A stretch of DNA of 64,000 nt, taken from the NCBI RefSeq assembly GCF_022539665.2, contig NC_081340.1, positions 2,356,001 to 2,420,000 of the forward strand, in the 5' to 3' direction. This document shows positions 25,977 to 36,771 of this stretch, piece after piece. This DNA comes from Daphnia carinata (Eukaryota > Arthropoda > Branchiopoda > Diplostraca > Daphniidae). The position numbers were made by a program, and so were the translations under genes. Below the pieces are notes generated by a model that made no database searches, had not been told where the DNA came from, and was given only the letters and a program-made list of their open reading frames with translations. Position 1 is the first letter of the stretch. Every line of letters starts with the position of its first letter.

Positions 25977-27261
25977 CTGCTCTCCATATAAATTTTTGTT
26001 TATTATATATTTATTACCTCCCACATTCATCGTTGCCTCCTCTTGCCTCGCTCAACAATTGATAACCATTAAAACAAATTGAAACATCACTATTTCAATA
26101 CAAACGTGTATGATGTGGCTTCTGACCATCGTTGATAACATAATAAATCAATACGTAAATGTCTTCAATGGATTTCGATTTGGATTCGTGGTGGTATAAT
26201 GTCACGCTACTTGGAAAAATTCCATAAAAATATATTCAGTATGTGCTTTATAAAGCTATGTTACGGCAAAAGCCCTCAAGCATTCTCTTTGAATTATTTT
26301 TGGGCGATACACGACATATTTATAAAAATACATTTTTGTTTTCTTAGTTTATGAACAACAGCACAAAAAAAAAAAACTCGATTGAATTGCTCATTTTAAT
26401 AAAGCAGCAAGTTTATAGCTCCCGTATATGTATATATATCCAGCTACATCATCCATTGCCGGTAAACGGTAAATTTGATTACTTCTATTACATCTATACA
26501 CACGAATGCCGGTTATGTCACATGCCTTATTGTGGTCTAGCGTCCGGATACGATGGAACACTATACAAACCACTTAAGAGCGCTTTTTTTTTTATTACAA
26601 AGAATAGCGCAACTGAACGAGCACTAGGAGACTTTTCATTAAGAAAAGTATTGTACCCAGTGTACCTCAATCGCCTGCTGTGAACTAAAAGAGGATGACC
26701 ATGTGTTGCGCGCGGGACCTATCCTGTTCCAGGTGGTCCAGGTGGCGTTCATTATATAAGCACAGTCGTAACAGCCTGATGGAAAACGAAGCTCTTTGTT
26801 TTCATTTTTTTCGGCCAGTTGATTATTATGTAATTTAGAAAAGATCCGCGACGTTGCAAGAACGACACGACTAGAGCACCGAGAATGGTGACAAGGCAGA
26901 ATATATACTTCAAAGTACAAATACATTAAAGGCTGAAGTTGACAAAGACTGCGATATAATTTTGCATTTTAGCGCTGTGTGTAATTTCTGGCCGCGTTGT
27001 CATCTATTTTGCACATCTGGTAGACATAAATCATTCGGAATTTCTATTAAGGTCATTTATATTATGCAGACACATTTGTACACTGAGCATTAAGAAAAGA
27101 TAATATCTGTAGAATCCTCAGTTTGATTCCACACGTTTGTCACCAAGTTTACACACATTTTTGTGGCATCATCGAACGTCTGTGACGGCCGATTCACTCT
27201 TCCGGATTGGACCTATGTACAGGAAATACAAACGAATGTACGTATCATACATGACTGGGCT
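25977..27261. other. Intergenic, no supported gene
   Basis: AT-rich. A minus-strand ORF at 26,639-26,926 contains a GCYDCAYIMNATW stretch and, in another frame, a hydrophobic run, but I could not build a complete gene from it. A TATATAAG string at 26,753 is isolated. Ends at the 3' side of the collagen-like gene. Confidence 0.4.
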
Positions 27262-30200
27262 TCAGAATTGATTCTGTCCCTTAACGTTCTTAAAAATGAC
27301 AAGCTTACGAATATAGGACGAATAAAATTGACGCAGTATATCAGGCGATTCTTCTAATCCGTCCTTAGAGTCACTAGTTGATGCCTCATGAATCTCTGGA
27401 TGGATTGCGGATTGAGTGGTTACACTGGCAGGTTCTGACATGTAGGCCGTCTTCTGTTGCGTTTCATGCGAGTCATCGTCTAATCGGAAATGTTTGTAAT
27501 AAGAAAACAGAGAATAATACTTGCGAAATTGGTTAACTCTTTACCTGACAAAATTTGCATTATCCATGTAATCTCTTCATCGAGTTCGTGTCCCATTTGC
27601 CCGGTTCCCTCTATCAAAAGATCACTATTAACGGGGACGTGCTCAGTTTGAAGTCCGTCATCCTAAGGTTTTTAAAGATAATAACGTTACATCCATTCAA
27701 GATCAACTGAAGGATTGTTCGTGCGAATTTTAATTGATCGTGACAAGTTCATATCCTCGCTAAATTTCAAGAAAAGATTTCCACCCACCTTTTTTACCTG
27801 CTTGACTGATGCGCTTGGTTTCTTCTTGTATCCGCGTACAGACGTATTCGACTGATTCACCTTTTCTTCTAATTGCATCAACTCAATGGGCACAGCTTTT
27901 GTTTCGTCTCGCTCCGTTGGATGCACAGTTTCAACGGGTGTCTTCATCAGCTCTGCTTCCAGCCATCCTAAAGGTTTTCTCTCTGACTCTACCAACTGTG
28001 TTGACGTGTTTTTGATTTCTGAAATTTCAAAATGCTCCGGTTTTAGCAACTCGATTTTCTCCGTCTGGATCGATTCGGATAGGTTTTCGTTTTGAACGAG
28101 TGCTGGGACGACTAATGTGCCGTTATGGCTGGACTGGTGGAATTCAGGTGTTTCCACTGTTGAACGAATCAGTTCAACTGGTTCTTTGTTCTGCGGTTGA
28201 TTTAAACTTTCAGTTATTTTCTCTTTTGTCTGCTGTTTTGTCTGGTCAATTAGCTCCTCGTCTCGAACCAATGGAGTTGGCTCGAGTACCATCTCTTTGA
28301 GATCCCACTGGACAATGACCGGCAGCTGCTCATCTTCTTGTACAACTGGAGTCTCTTCGTGAGTCATATCTGTGGGAAAGATCCATTCATTTTCCTTTGA
28401 CACTGGAGGTGCAGTTTGTTCGCCATTTTTCTCTGATTGCATCCATTCAGAGTTAGTCCGGTCAGTTGACTCCTGTGACTCTATTGGCTTTTTTCCCATC
28501 GATTCAAACTCTTTTGCATTTTCATCAGGGGACAAGGATTTAGGCGGTTGTTCTTTCATCAGTTGCCATTCTATATGCTGTTTTTCTGGATCCTGATGGA
28601 GAGTCTCGAATGGTTCCTTGTACGACGATTGATGTGGTGTCACTCGATGTTCCTGTTCAACTTGCATCGATTTTTCATCAAGCAGCTTTTCTTCAAGGTT
28701 AACGACCTCTTTCTCTGATTGTGTTGGTTCAACTGGTTGTAGCCTTTGATCTAGAAGGAACGCTCCTGTGAATTCCGTACTAGTTTCTGGCTGTAGCGTT
28801 TCAAATTCGACATTTTTCTGCCATGTCGATTCAATAGGCAACTTGTTCTCGTCCGGCTGTTGGACATTTTCAATTTGTTTAACTTTTTGATCCACTTGAA
28901 TCGATTCAAATGATTCGACCCTATTTCCCAACTCTTCTTGTTGTCCTGGTTTCTTTGATTCATCGGGATTCTCCACTTGCACCAACATCGGTTGAATTCC
29001 ATTGACATTTCCATCTTCTGCAAATGATCCTAATTGTTCCATAATTTGCACTAACGGCACTGATGATTCATCTAACACTTCAGGCTTTACTGGATTAAGA
29101 ATCGCAACAAACTTCTGCTGGTTCTGTTCGATTCCCGCTAACGTTTGATTCGGCTGTACGGCCTCTGATTTGTCTTGTTCACCTTGCGGTAATTGAACAG
29201 GTATCAAACTTGGTTGTTCGGTCCCTATCGGCTCAGCTGGCTCCGCCTTTTGCCCCAACGTTCCAGGTCCATTTGAGTTCTCTTTGTGCCTCACCCGTTC
29301 TGATGTTTCCTCTTTTTCTCTCGTCTGTACGGAATCCATCAATGGAGGTCCGACGGCCCTGACCTTTTCGATCGGTTCATCTGGTTCTGAACCATGCTGT
29401 CGCTGCATCCATTCAATCAATTCCAATATATGCTCCGGCTGGAGGATATCGTACGATTGCACTTTTTCTCTCAGCTGCATCAACTCTATCGGTTTCTGCT
29501 TTATATTTCCTATTTCCTCTGTCTTTTGGCCGGACTGGACGGGTCTTTGAGTTGTTAACCCACCTGACTTCTCCAAATTTGGCCGTTTCAATTCGACCGG
29601 CATTGCATTTTGCTTCACATCTTCTAATTTGACCGAACTTGGATGTTCTCCGGATTGCCTCAACCCAAATTGTTGAGTTGTATCCTCTGAATGCTGAGCC
29701 TCAATTGGCTTGTCTTTGTGCAGTGAAATGACCAGCTTAATTGGATTCTTGTCGTGTTCCAGTATCCACTGAAACGATTCTGTTTTTTCATCCGGTCGCA
29801 CGGAAATCACTGCTTCCACCTGGTGCTCCAGTTCTAAATGTCCGTCATCCGCTGACTGTTCTCCAGCGAAATGTTCTATTGTCTTCTCTTGTTGCCCTAT
29901 CGTTTGTGATTCTGGCTGTACATTAACGTACGATTGCACCGATTCAACCGTCTTTTGTTCCAGATGGCCTGGTTTATCTGCAACTTTCTTCTTTTGCCCG
30001 TGCTACCATGAAATCGAATACAATTGCATCACAAATCAGACACAAGCGATTCGTGAAGTATTAAATACCGAAATTTTATGCAGAGAATCTGCGACGAAAT
30101 CGGCGAATACTCCAGGTGGTCCTGGTGCTCCTGCTGGTCCAGGAGGACCGGGCGGACCTGTTGCACCAGCCGCACCACCTGCGCCTGCTGCTCCAGCTGC

Positions 30201-31705
30201 TCCGGCTGCTCCAGCAGCGCCTGTAGGGCCTGGAGGTCCAGGAGAACCCGTTGCACCGGCTGCTCCGGCCGCTCCTGGTGCTCCAGCTGCACCAACTTGA
30301 CCAGGTGGGCCGGTTGGGCCAGCTGAACCTGATGGTCCGGTTGGGCCTGTAGCACCAGATGAACCTGCTGGACCCGTGGCACCGGGAGGGCCAGATGCAC
30401 CGGCTGCACCGGGCGCTCCTGGGGCACCAATGGCTCCGGATGAACCGGGAGGACCACTAGAACCAGAAGGACCTGTTGGGCCCGTTGGACCAGTTGGGCC
30501 TGTTGCTCCTGCTGCACCCACTGAGCCAGATGGACCAGGAGGACCAGCAGCACCAGAAGTACCAGCCGGACCAGTTGCACCTGTTGGACCAGGAGCTCCT
30601 GGTGGCCCATTTGCTCCAGTAGGACCGGCTGCTCCTGATGTACCAGCCGGGCCAGTTGCACCCGTGGGTCCAGGAGCTCCGGCCGCACCTGCTGCCCCTG
30701 CCGCACCAGGCACCCCTGGCACACCAGGTATACCAGGTATTCCTACTCCTGTTGGACCAGGGGGTCCAGGCAGCCCAGGTGGACCTAAAAATGTTCCACG
30801 TTTCATCAAATTGAATTCAAAACAAAAAGGAAACGAAAAATAATTCATTAATCAAAGTTAAATGGAAGTTGTATTACCTGGCGGCCCTGCGACGTAAGTG
30901 GGGTAACTCGTGTATCCAAATATCCTTCCTATTCCTAATTTGGATCCAATTAACTTTCGGATACCGAACCAATACGGACCCGTCCTACTAGTCTGGTCAA
31001 TATCAGATGCATTTCCAAATAGATCGTACGTATTGTTAAATGAATGTTTATCTACAAACGAATCATTTAAGAAAAATAAATACACAATGATTTTGGAGCT
31101 GCAGCTGAAATGCTATAAAAAACTTGGTTATTACCGCCTACTTGATCCCTCATTATCTAAAAATTTAAATTATAAATTAGTGACGTACTTGTTTGTGAGT
31201 GCTTCAAACGTGTGAGGCTTTCGATGTCAACAATTTTAAATCTGACAAATCGAGGATTAATCCTAGGATTGCTCCGAGATTTAGGCAAACCTTTTTTCAC
31301 ATTTCCATCGTCAAAACGACGCACATCAACCGGTGGTGGAGAAATTGGATAAAAACGCCATTGGTCATCTATCATGGAACGGCCAGAAAAAGAATTTCCT
31401 GTCCTCAAAATTCCAGTTTCATTTTGAAATTGAAAATCCTCCTGTAAATGGTTAACACTAACGTATTGGTGGTACTTACCTGGTGTACCATTCTTCGATC
31501 TTGTTGAATTTCCAGATATGTGTCGTAATAGAAAATCCAACTGGGATAAAGTTATATTACGGTTAAAAGGCGATGGAACACGGTACGATGGTGCAATAAG
31601 TCCATTCCAGCGATGCTGCTGAATTCCACTACCATCCGTGCCAATGGCAGCCATGCTAATGATAATGAAATGACAGAGGAAAAGAAGCACTGGTACAGGC
31701 AACAT
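27262..31705 (-). CDS. Secreted collagen-like protein with long Gln/Glu-rich tail
   Basis: Exons 31189-31705, 30878-31051, 30069-30784, 27798-30002, 27545-27662, 27262-27479; 1315 residues, all phases consistent. A signal peptide ([20 protein letters not shown]) is followed by about 200 residues of non-collagenous sequence with N-glycosylation sites. Then comes an almost uninterrupted Gly-X-Y region of about 73 triplets, rich in GPT, GAT, GAA and GPP and without any Lys, Arg, Asp or Glu. A short linker ([13 protein letters not shown]) leads into about 735 residues rich in Gln, Glu, Pro and Val, lacking Cys, with degenerate repeats such as [10 protein letters not shown] near both ends. Two short exons close it. 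An extracellular fibrous or adhesive role is inferred. The Gln- and Lys-rich tail could be a transglutaminase substrate (speculation). Opposite-strand frames also look collagen-like but lack a gene structure. Confidence 0.82.
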
Positions 31706-32861
31706 GGTGGAATGGTGGTACAACGGTGGAATAGTTCACCTTATGAATTTAAACGCCGCTTTATATAGATTTTTTGTTTTTCCGGATGTTTTAAAACTTC
31801 TGGTGTATTCTTTTTATTTTTCTTATGTTATTTTGTATTTCCGGGTGGAATTTTCCAAACAGAATTTCCCCTGCATTCATTGCTTTATGGTTGATTTGGT
31901 TTTACTCGTCGGTTAGAAAGGAAGCCTTCTTCCTCTTCCGTTTTTTTTTTGGGAGGGGTGTGTTCTAGAAGAAAGAGATTACAAGTTCATTTGCTTACGT
32001 TGCTATTGTATACATTATGATAAGATGTGGGATACACGTCATTTCACGATAAGACTGAGGATCAAATGAGATTAAAATCCAATTTGGTTTGTTCACCAAA
32101 TATTGAAACATCTCGCATGGTTTTGCATGGTCGCTTAGCAAAACGGATTTAACTGTTCGTAACTAGCCAAGTGATTAGGAAACGCAGCCAACCATACTCA
32201 TTGTTTTCCACAATTCATTTCTCAAATAAACATCGGAAATTTCACCAAAAAAAGATTCAAGAAAACACTAAAAAAGGGATTTTGGTTTTAAAATTTCTAA
32301 GTCTAGTACCTATAACTATTCGTTGATATCCAGCAGCAGTACAAGTTTATCAATGAATTTCTTCTGGAACGTTAATTTTAGTTATCTTCGGATATTAATA
32401 AAGCAAATCCTCTTGGAGGGCAGTGAACTTACGTCATCTGGTAAGCAGCTTCAGCATTCCTAGATTTACCACAATAATTTTTTGTTTTGGGAGACGATAT
32501 GTTCGTATTAGCCATTATTCTAACCAACGAAGTCAGAACTCGTTTTCTGTGGTTTTCTTTTTTTCTGAATAAAACCCTGATTTGGCTGCATACCTTCTTA
32601 TAAAGTGGAGAGCTTGAGTGTGTTTCTTACCGTTTTCACTTGTGTTCTAACACAATGTGAATGCAAATTTTCACTGAAGAAACGTTTCGTAAAATGGCCT
32701 TTTATGATAGCGATATATTTCATGCCTAAAAGGACATGTAAACCCTGGGTAACAAGTAAAAAAGCAACTGTAGTTCGACGAACAGTTTAATCATCAATTG
32801 AAAAACAAGGAATAAAAAAATAATCAAAATTTGAACGAAACGACCCGGATATATTCATTTC
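31706..32861. other. Intergenic between collagen-like and cuticle gene 2
   Basis: AT-rich, no gene seen. Holds the promoter of the collagen-like gene (start codon at 31705) at its left and the 3' flank of the cuticle gene at its right. Confidence 0.5.
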
Positions 32862-33675
32862 TTAACAAGCGACGAAAGCAGGGCAGGGATGGGCTCCACC
32901 ACGTTGATTGGCTCCAACATGGGCAGCGCCGGGATGAGCTCCGCCGATCTGTCCAGCACCGACATGGGCAGGGCCGGGATGAGCTCCACCAATCTGACCA
33001 ACACCAACATGGGCAGGGAATGGGTGAGCTGCTCCGCTTTGCCGTTTCACGCGGGCGTCCGTAGCTGGGGCGGCGGGAGCAGCAGCCTTAGCAGCTGCAA
33101 CGGCCACAGCGTGTTCAGCCTTGGCTTTGGCTACCTCGGGAGTGTCCTGGACCTGAACGGGAGCTACCAAATTGGCAACTGGGGCGACGGGAAGGTCGTT
33201 GGACAAGACACGGAAGCCACGAGAGTCAGCGGTGTAAGAAACACGGACTTCCTTGCCCTCGGGATTGAAGTAAGCGTAGCTGCCGATTTGGTTGCCGAAA
33301 GCATCACGATAGTTGGTGGCGGCCTGTCCGGGGTGAGCGTAACCAAAACGGGCCTGACCCAACTCATCCTGGGCGTGATACTGAGTGGCGGATATAGCGG
33401 GGTAGCCATAAGCAACGGGGTAGGAAGCAGGGACGGCAGCAGTGCGAACTCCGGTGTAGGGGTAGTATCCTCCGTAATATCCAGGAAGTCCAGCATATCC
33501 ACCAAGTCCGTATCCGTAGGTGCCAAAGTATTGAGCTTGTGCGGCAACAGCCAACACCAAAAGGCAAGCAATCTGCTTGATGAAAAATGGAAACATAATG
33601 GTTATCCAAGGAAATGTTTAGCTATTGATTTAAAAAATACATAATTTTATTGAATGTATTTACCGTAGCTTTCAT
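32862..33675 (-). CDS. RR-type cuticle protein, copy 2, with His-rich tail repeats
   Basis: Exons 33664-33675 (MKAT) and 32862-33572, 240 residues. Same split signal peptide (IACLLVLAVAAQAQ), Tyr/Gly-rich N-terminus and Rebers-Riddiford chitin-binding domain as the gene at 12.2 kb (QDELGQARFGYAHPG, GSYAYFNPEGKEVRVSYTAD, RGFRVLSNDLP). After an Ala-rich segment and a DARVKRQ site (furin-like) the tail differs completely: about 3.5 repeats of a 15-residue unit of the form GGAHPGPAHVGAGQI, ending PAFVAC. Located in the cuticle by family. The tail is a lineage-specific replacement of the Tyr/Ala-rich tail of copy 1 and could be released by proteolysis. Confidence 0.92.
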
Positions 33676-33735
33676 TGTAGTTCTCGTGAGAAGACTGAGC
33701 TCGTGGAGGATGCTATTAACCGACTGAGATCTAAC

Positions 33736-33744
33736 CCTTTTATG
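33736..33744 (-). promoter_or_regulatory. TATA box of cuticle gene 2
   Basis: On the minus strand the string reads CATAAAAGG, 61-69 bp upstream of the ATG at 33675. Position and sequence mirror the TATAAAAGG box of cuticle gene 1, consistent with a shared core promoter type. Confidence 0.7.
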
Positions 33745-34542
33745 CTCACCCATTTTCTACAATTCTTTTGGTCTTATCAAGGCCATCAACAAAGTCAATA
33801 AGCGGTGTTAGCTATTCCTTGTAGATGCCTTGACCACGCCCTAAAATATTTCCCGAAACGTGCGTTGCGTCGAGAATTTGTTTACGACCTTGCTCCGAGC
33901 CAAGGCGTTAACTGGCACATTTCCTTCCTGCTCTTGATACATGTTTTCTTTTAGTCCTTTTTTTTCCATTCAACAAAAGCATGTCGCAACTTCTTATTTA
34001 ACTATGCATAACGCATTTTTATTCAGGCTAATCAAAATGATGTCCGATGATTTTGGATGCGACGCAGACATTTGGTCAGAATCTGCCAAAGTAATTTTGC
34101 ATGCAGTAACCAAAATCAGGCCAGTATCTGCCGATTTACATTTAGGTAACATGAGTGATTCAATTTTGATAAGAAACAAAAATAAATGTTCGCAAGAAGA
34201 AATGTCAACGCGGAGAGCGCCGCGTGTAAACGTGATTTGAGGCATGAAATGATGTATCCGACACATGCTGTTAAAATAACTATTTCCATTCCTGTTTGAA
34301 CCAGATTTATCCGCAAATATGTACATAAATACCTGGTTAAGTGGAATAAAGGCTCAGATGATATAAGAGAAGACACTGTCGAAGATGCATCTATTCCAAC
34401 TGATTCAATTGTTTCCAATCCAAAGTATTTTCTACCAACTGGTTATTATAAATTAAAATTCTTTCTAAGAAATAACCATACATCTTAAGTTGATTGGCCA
34501 AAAGTAGATGATGTCGCCATCTGGGCAGACCATGAAATCAAT
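33745..34542. other. Intergenic between cuticle gene 2 and the kinase-ankyrin gene
   Basis: Upstream flank of cuticle gene 2 and 3' flank of the kinase-ankyrin gene. Short ORFs on both strands around 33,990-34,420 have no recognisable domain. Confidence 0.45.
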
Positions 34543-36771
34543 TCAACTGTCGCCACCGCAGCCGTTCGTAATCAAATGTTGCGTAATTTCTAACACGTTG
34601 GCACCTTTATACCACCGGCGTACGTAACGAACAGCGTTGCCACCGTCGCTGTCTTTGCAACGGGCATCGATTCCATTACGCGTCAATAATTTAACGATGG
34701 CAATTAGATTATCTTTCGAGTAATTGGCACACAAGATCAGTAAAGCGTTGGATCCGTTCGGCGTCCGGCTGTTCAATTCGATTCCACTCTCGATGAGAAT
34801 TTGAATGACGTCAATCAAATGTTCGTTGGTGTAGTAGCGACACACTAACATCAACGCATTCCAGCCGTCTTTGTTTTTACCGTTGACGTTGACTCCGTTT
34901 TGAATCAACAGCTGGACAATGTCGGCCAGGTTATCGTTCGTATAAAATTGACAAACAGTCAACAAGGCGTTCCATCCTTCGTGATTCATCAGCGTCAGAT
35001 TGATCCCGTTTTCAATGAGCAATTGCACGATGGACACGAGATCGTCTTTGGCGTAATATTGGCACAGGTATCGGAGAGCATCGTTACCGTAATTATTCCG
35101 ACTGTTGATGTCGATGCTATTGCGTATCAACAGCTGGATGATGCTAAGCAGATTATCTTTGGAATAATACTGGCACAAATAACGAAGAGCGTTGTTGCCG
35201 TAATTGTTCGTGCAATTCACGTTGATGCCGTGATGAACGAGCAGTTCGATTATGTCGATCAGGTTGTGATTGGAATAATGAAGGCACAGGTAAAGCAGAG
35301 CGTTCCAGCCGTTGTGGTCGCAACAATCGACGTCGATTCCTTGTTGAATCAACAGTTGAATGATGTCGATTAAATTATCGTTGGAATAATATTGGCACAG
35401 GAAGAGCAGGGCATTTTCTCCGTCTTCATTTTTGCAATCGACTTGGATGCCGTGATCGATTAGCAGGTGGATAATGTGCAGCAGGTCTTCGCTCGGATAG
35501 TGACGTGAGAGGTACAACAACGCGTTCCAGCCGTTGATATCGCGGCAATTGATGTCGACGGGAGTGTAATGAATTTCACGCTCAACGAGCAATAACTTCA
35601 GACAAACGTGCAATCGAGGAGTTTGGTTCCAACGACAGAGTAAGAGCAATGGCGTCATGCCTTCCTCTCCGGTACAATTCAACTCGACTCCTTCGTCAAT
35701 CAACTCGCAGATGGATTCCACATCCGGATCTGGATTGGCACACAATTCCAGCAGTTCCACTCCTCTTTGTTGATACTGGTTTTAATGAATTTTAACAAAC
35801 AAATCTATTTTAGTGGATATGCTTCAATATTTGAAAGTCGTGGGTATAAATTGTAAGTAACCTGTTCGTCATCAAAATCATTATTCATCACCTCTTGAGG
35901 TTTCATGATGGCACCAAATTGCTGGACGACCTCAGCTGACGTAACGCGATCTTCCGGCTCGTGTTCAAGCATCTTTTGAATTACTCCACGAGCAAAATGA
36001 CCGGGCAATAATCCTTAACGTTTAAAAGTGCAATAAAATGATTCGAATTCGATAGGAAATTAGGTATTTACTCGTGAAATTCACAGCCCTATTCTTGACA
36101 ACGTTGGACGTCACTTCCCACGGAGCACCGAATGGATGGAGTCCGCCCATTAGGAAGTAAAAGAAGACGCAGCCCTGGGAGAACATGTCACTTTCGGCCG
36201 TGTCTACTCGTCTCTTCAGCTGGCCGTTTCGATGGTTTCCTTTTTCCGACTGATCAATCAGTTCCGGTGCCAACCAGATGGATCTTATCCATCTGTCTTC
36301 CCTCTCCCGAAACAGTCCGAAATCGGCCCATTTTATGAGAACTCGTTGTCGACTACCGGCCGTACCCGTCGAGATGAGGACGTTCTCCGGACGGACGTCG
36401 CCGTGAACCAAACCGTTTGAATGGATGTACAGAAGACCAGCAGCGAGTTGATGCAAAACGATGAGATCGTAAGCTGGCATAGGACCACGGTATTTTTTCG
36501 GATCCTGATCGTTGAAGAAGAGCTGATCCAGCGAGCCGGCACACAGTTCCAGGGCGTAATAGCGAAAATACGCATCGCTCTCTGAATGTAAAAGTTTGAC
36601 GACGTTGGGATGATGCAGATTAACCAATGATAGGGCTAGCTCTTCGTTGTTGCTAGCGTCAATCAGCTGGATCCTCTTCACAGCGACAGGTTGGCGATTG
36701 AAAGTGCCACGGAAGACGATCGAGTAGTCACCTCGCCCTAAAATCTGATCTTCGTCGTACTGTATCTTCAT
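34543..36771 (-). CDS. Protein kinase with C-terminal ankyrin repeats (IRE1/RNase L-like kinase)
   Basis: Exons 36072-36771, 35862-36013, 34543-35775; 694 residues, in phase. Residues 1-270 form a kinase domain: Gly loop GRGDYSIVF, Lys32 in VAVKR, ELCAGSLDQL hinge, HGDVRPEN catalytic loop (Asp125), ADFGL (Asp150), a WLAPEL motif and a C-lobe SQGCVFFYFLMGG. Asp and Lys are kept, but HRD is HGD and the loop Lys is Arg. The domain resembles IRE1/RNase L kinases. Instead of a KEN ribonuclease domain, the C-terminal 400 residues hold about eleven ankyrin-like repeats of roughly 37 residues with a variant consensus (NALLYLC..YS.DNLIDIIQLLI..GI). The order kinase then ankyrin is the reverse of RNase L. 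Catalytic competence and substrate unknown. Confidence 0.87.

Noticed and set aside
30376-30843. Plus-strand ORF rich in PGG/APG opposite the collagen exon
   Set aside because: GGN-CCN repeats read as Gly/Pro triplets on both strands. Only the minus strand has a signal peptide, consistent phases and flanking exons.
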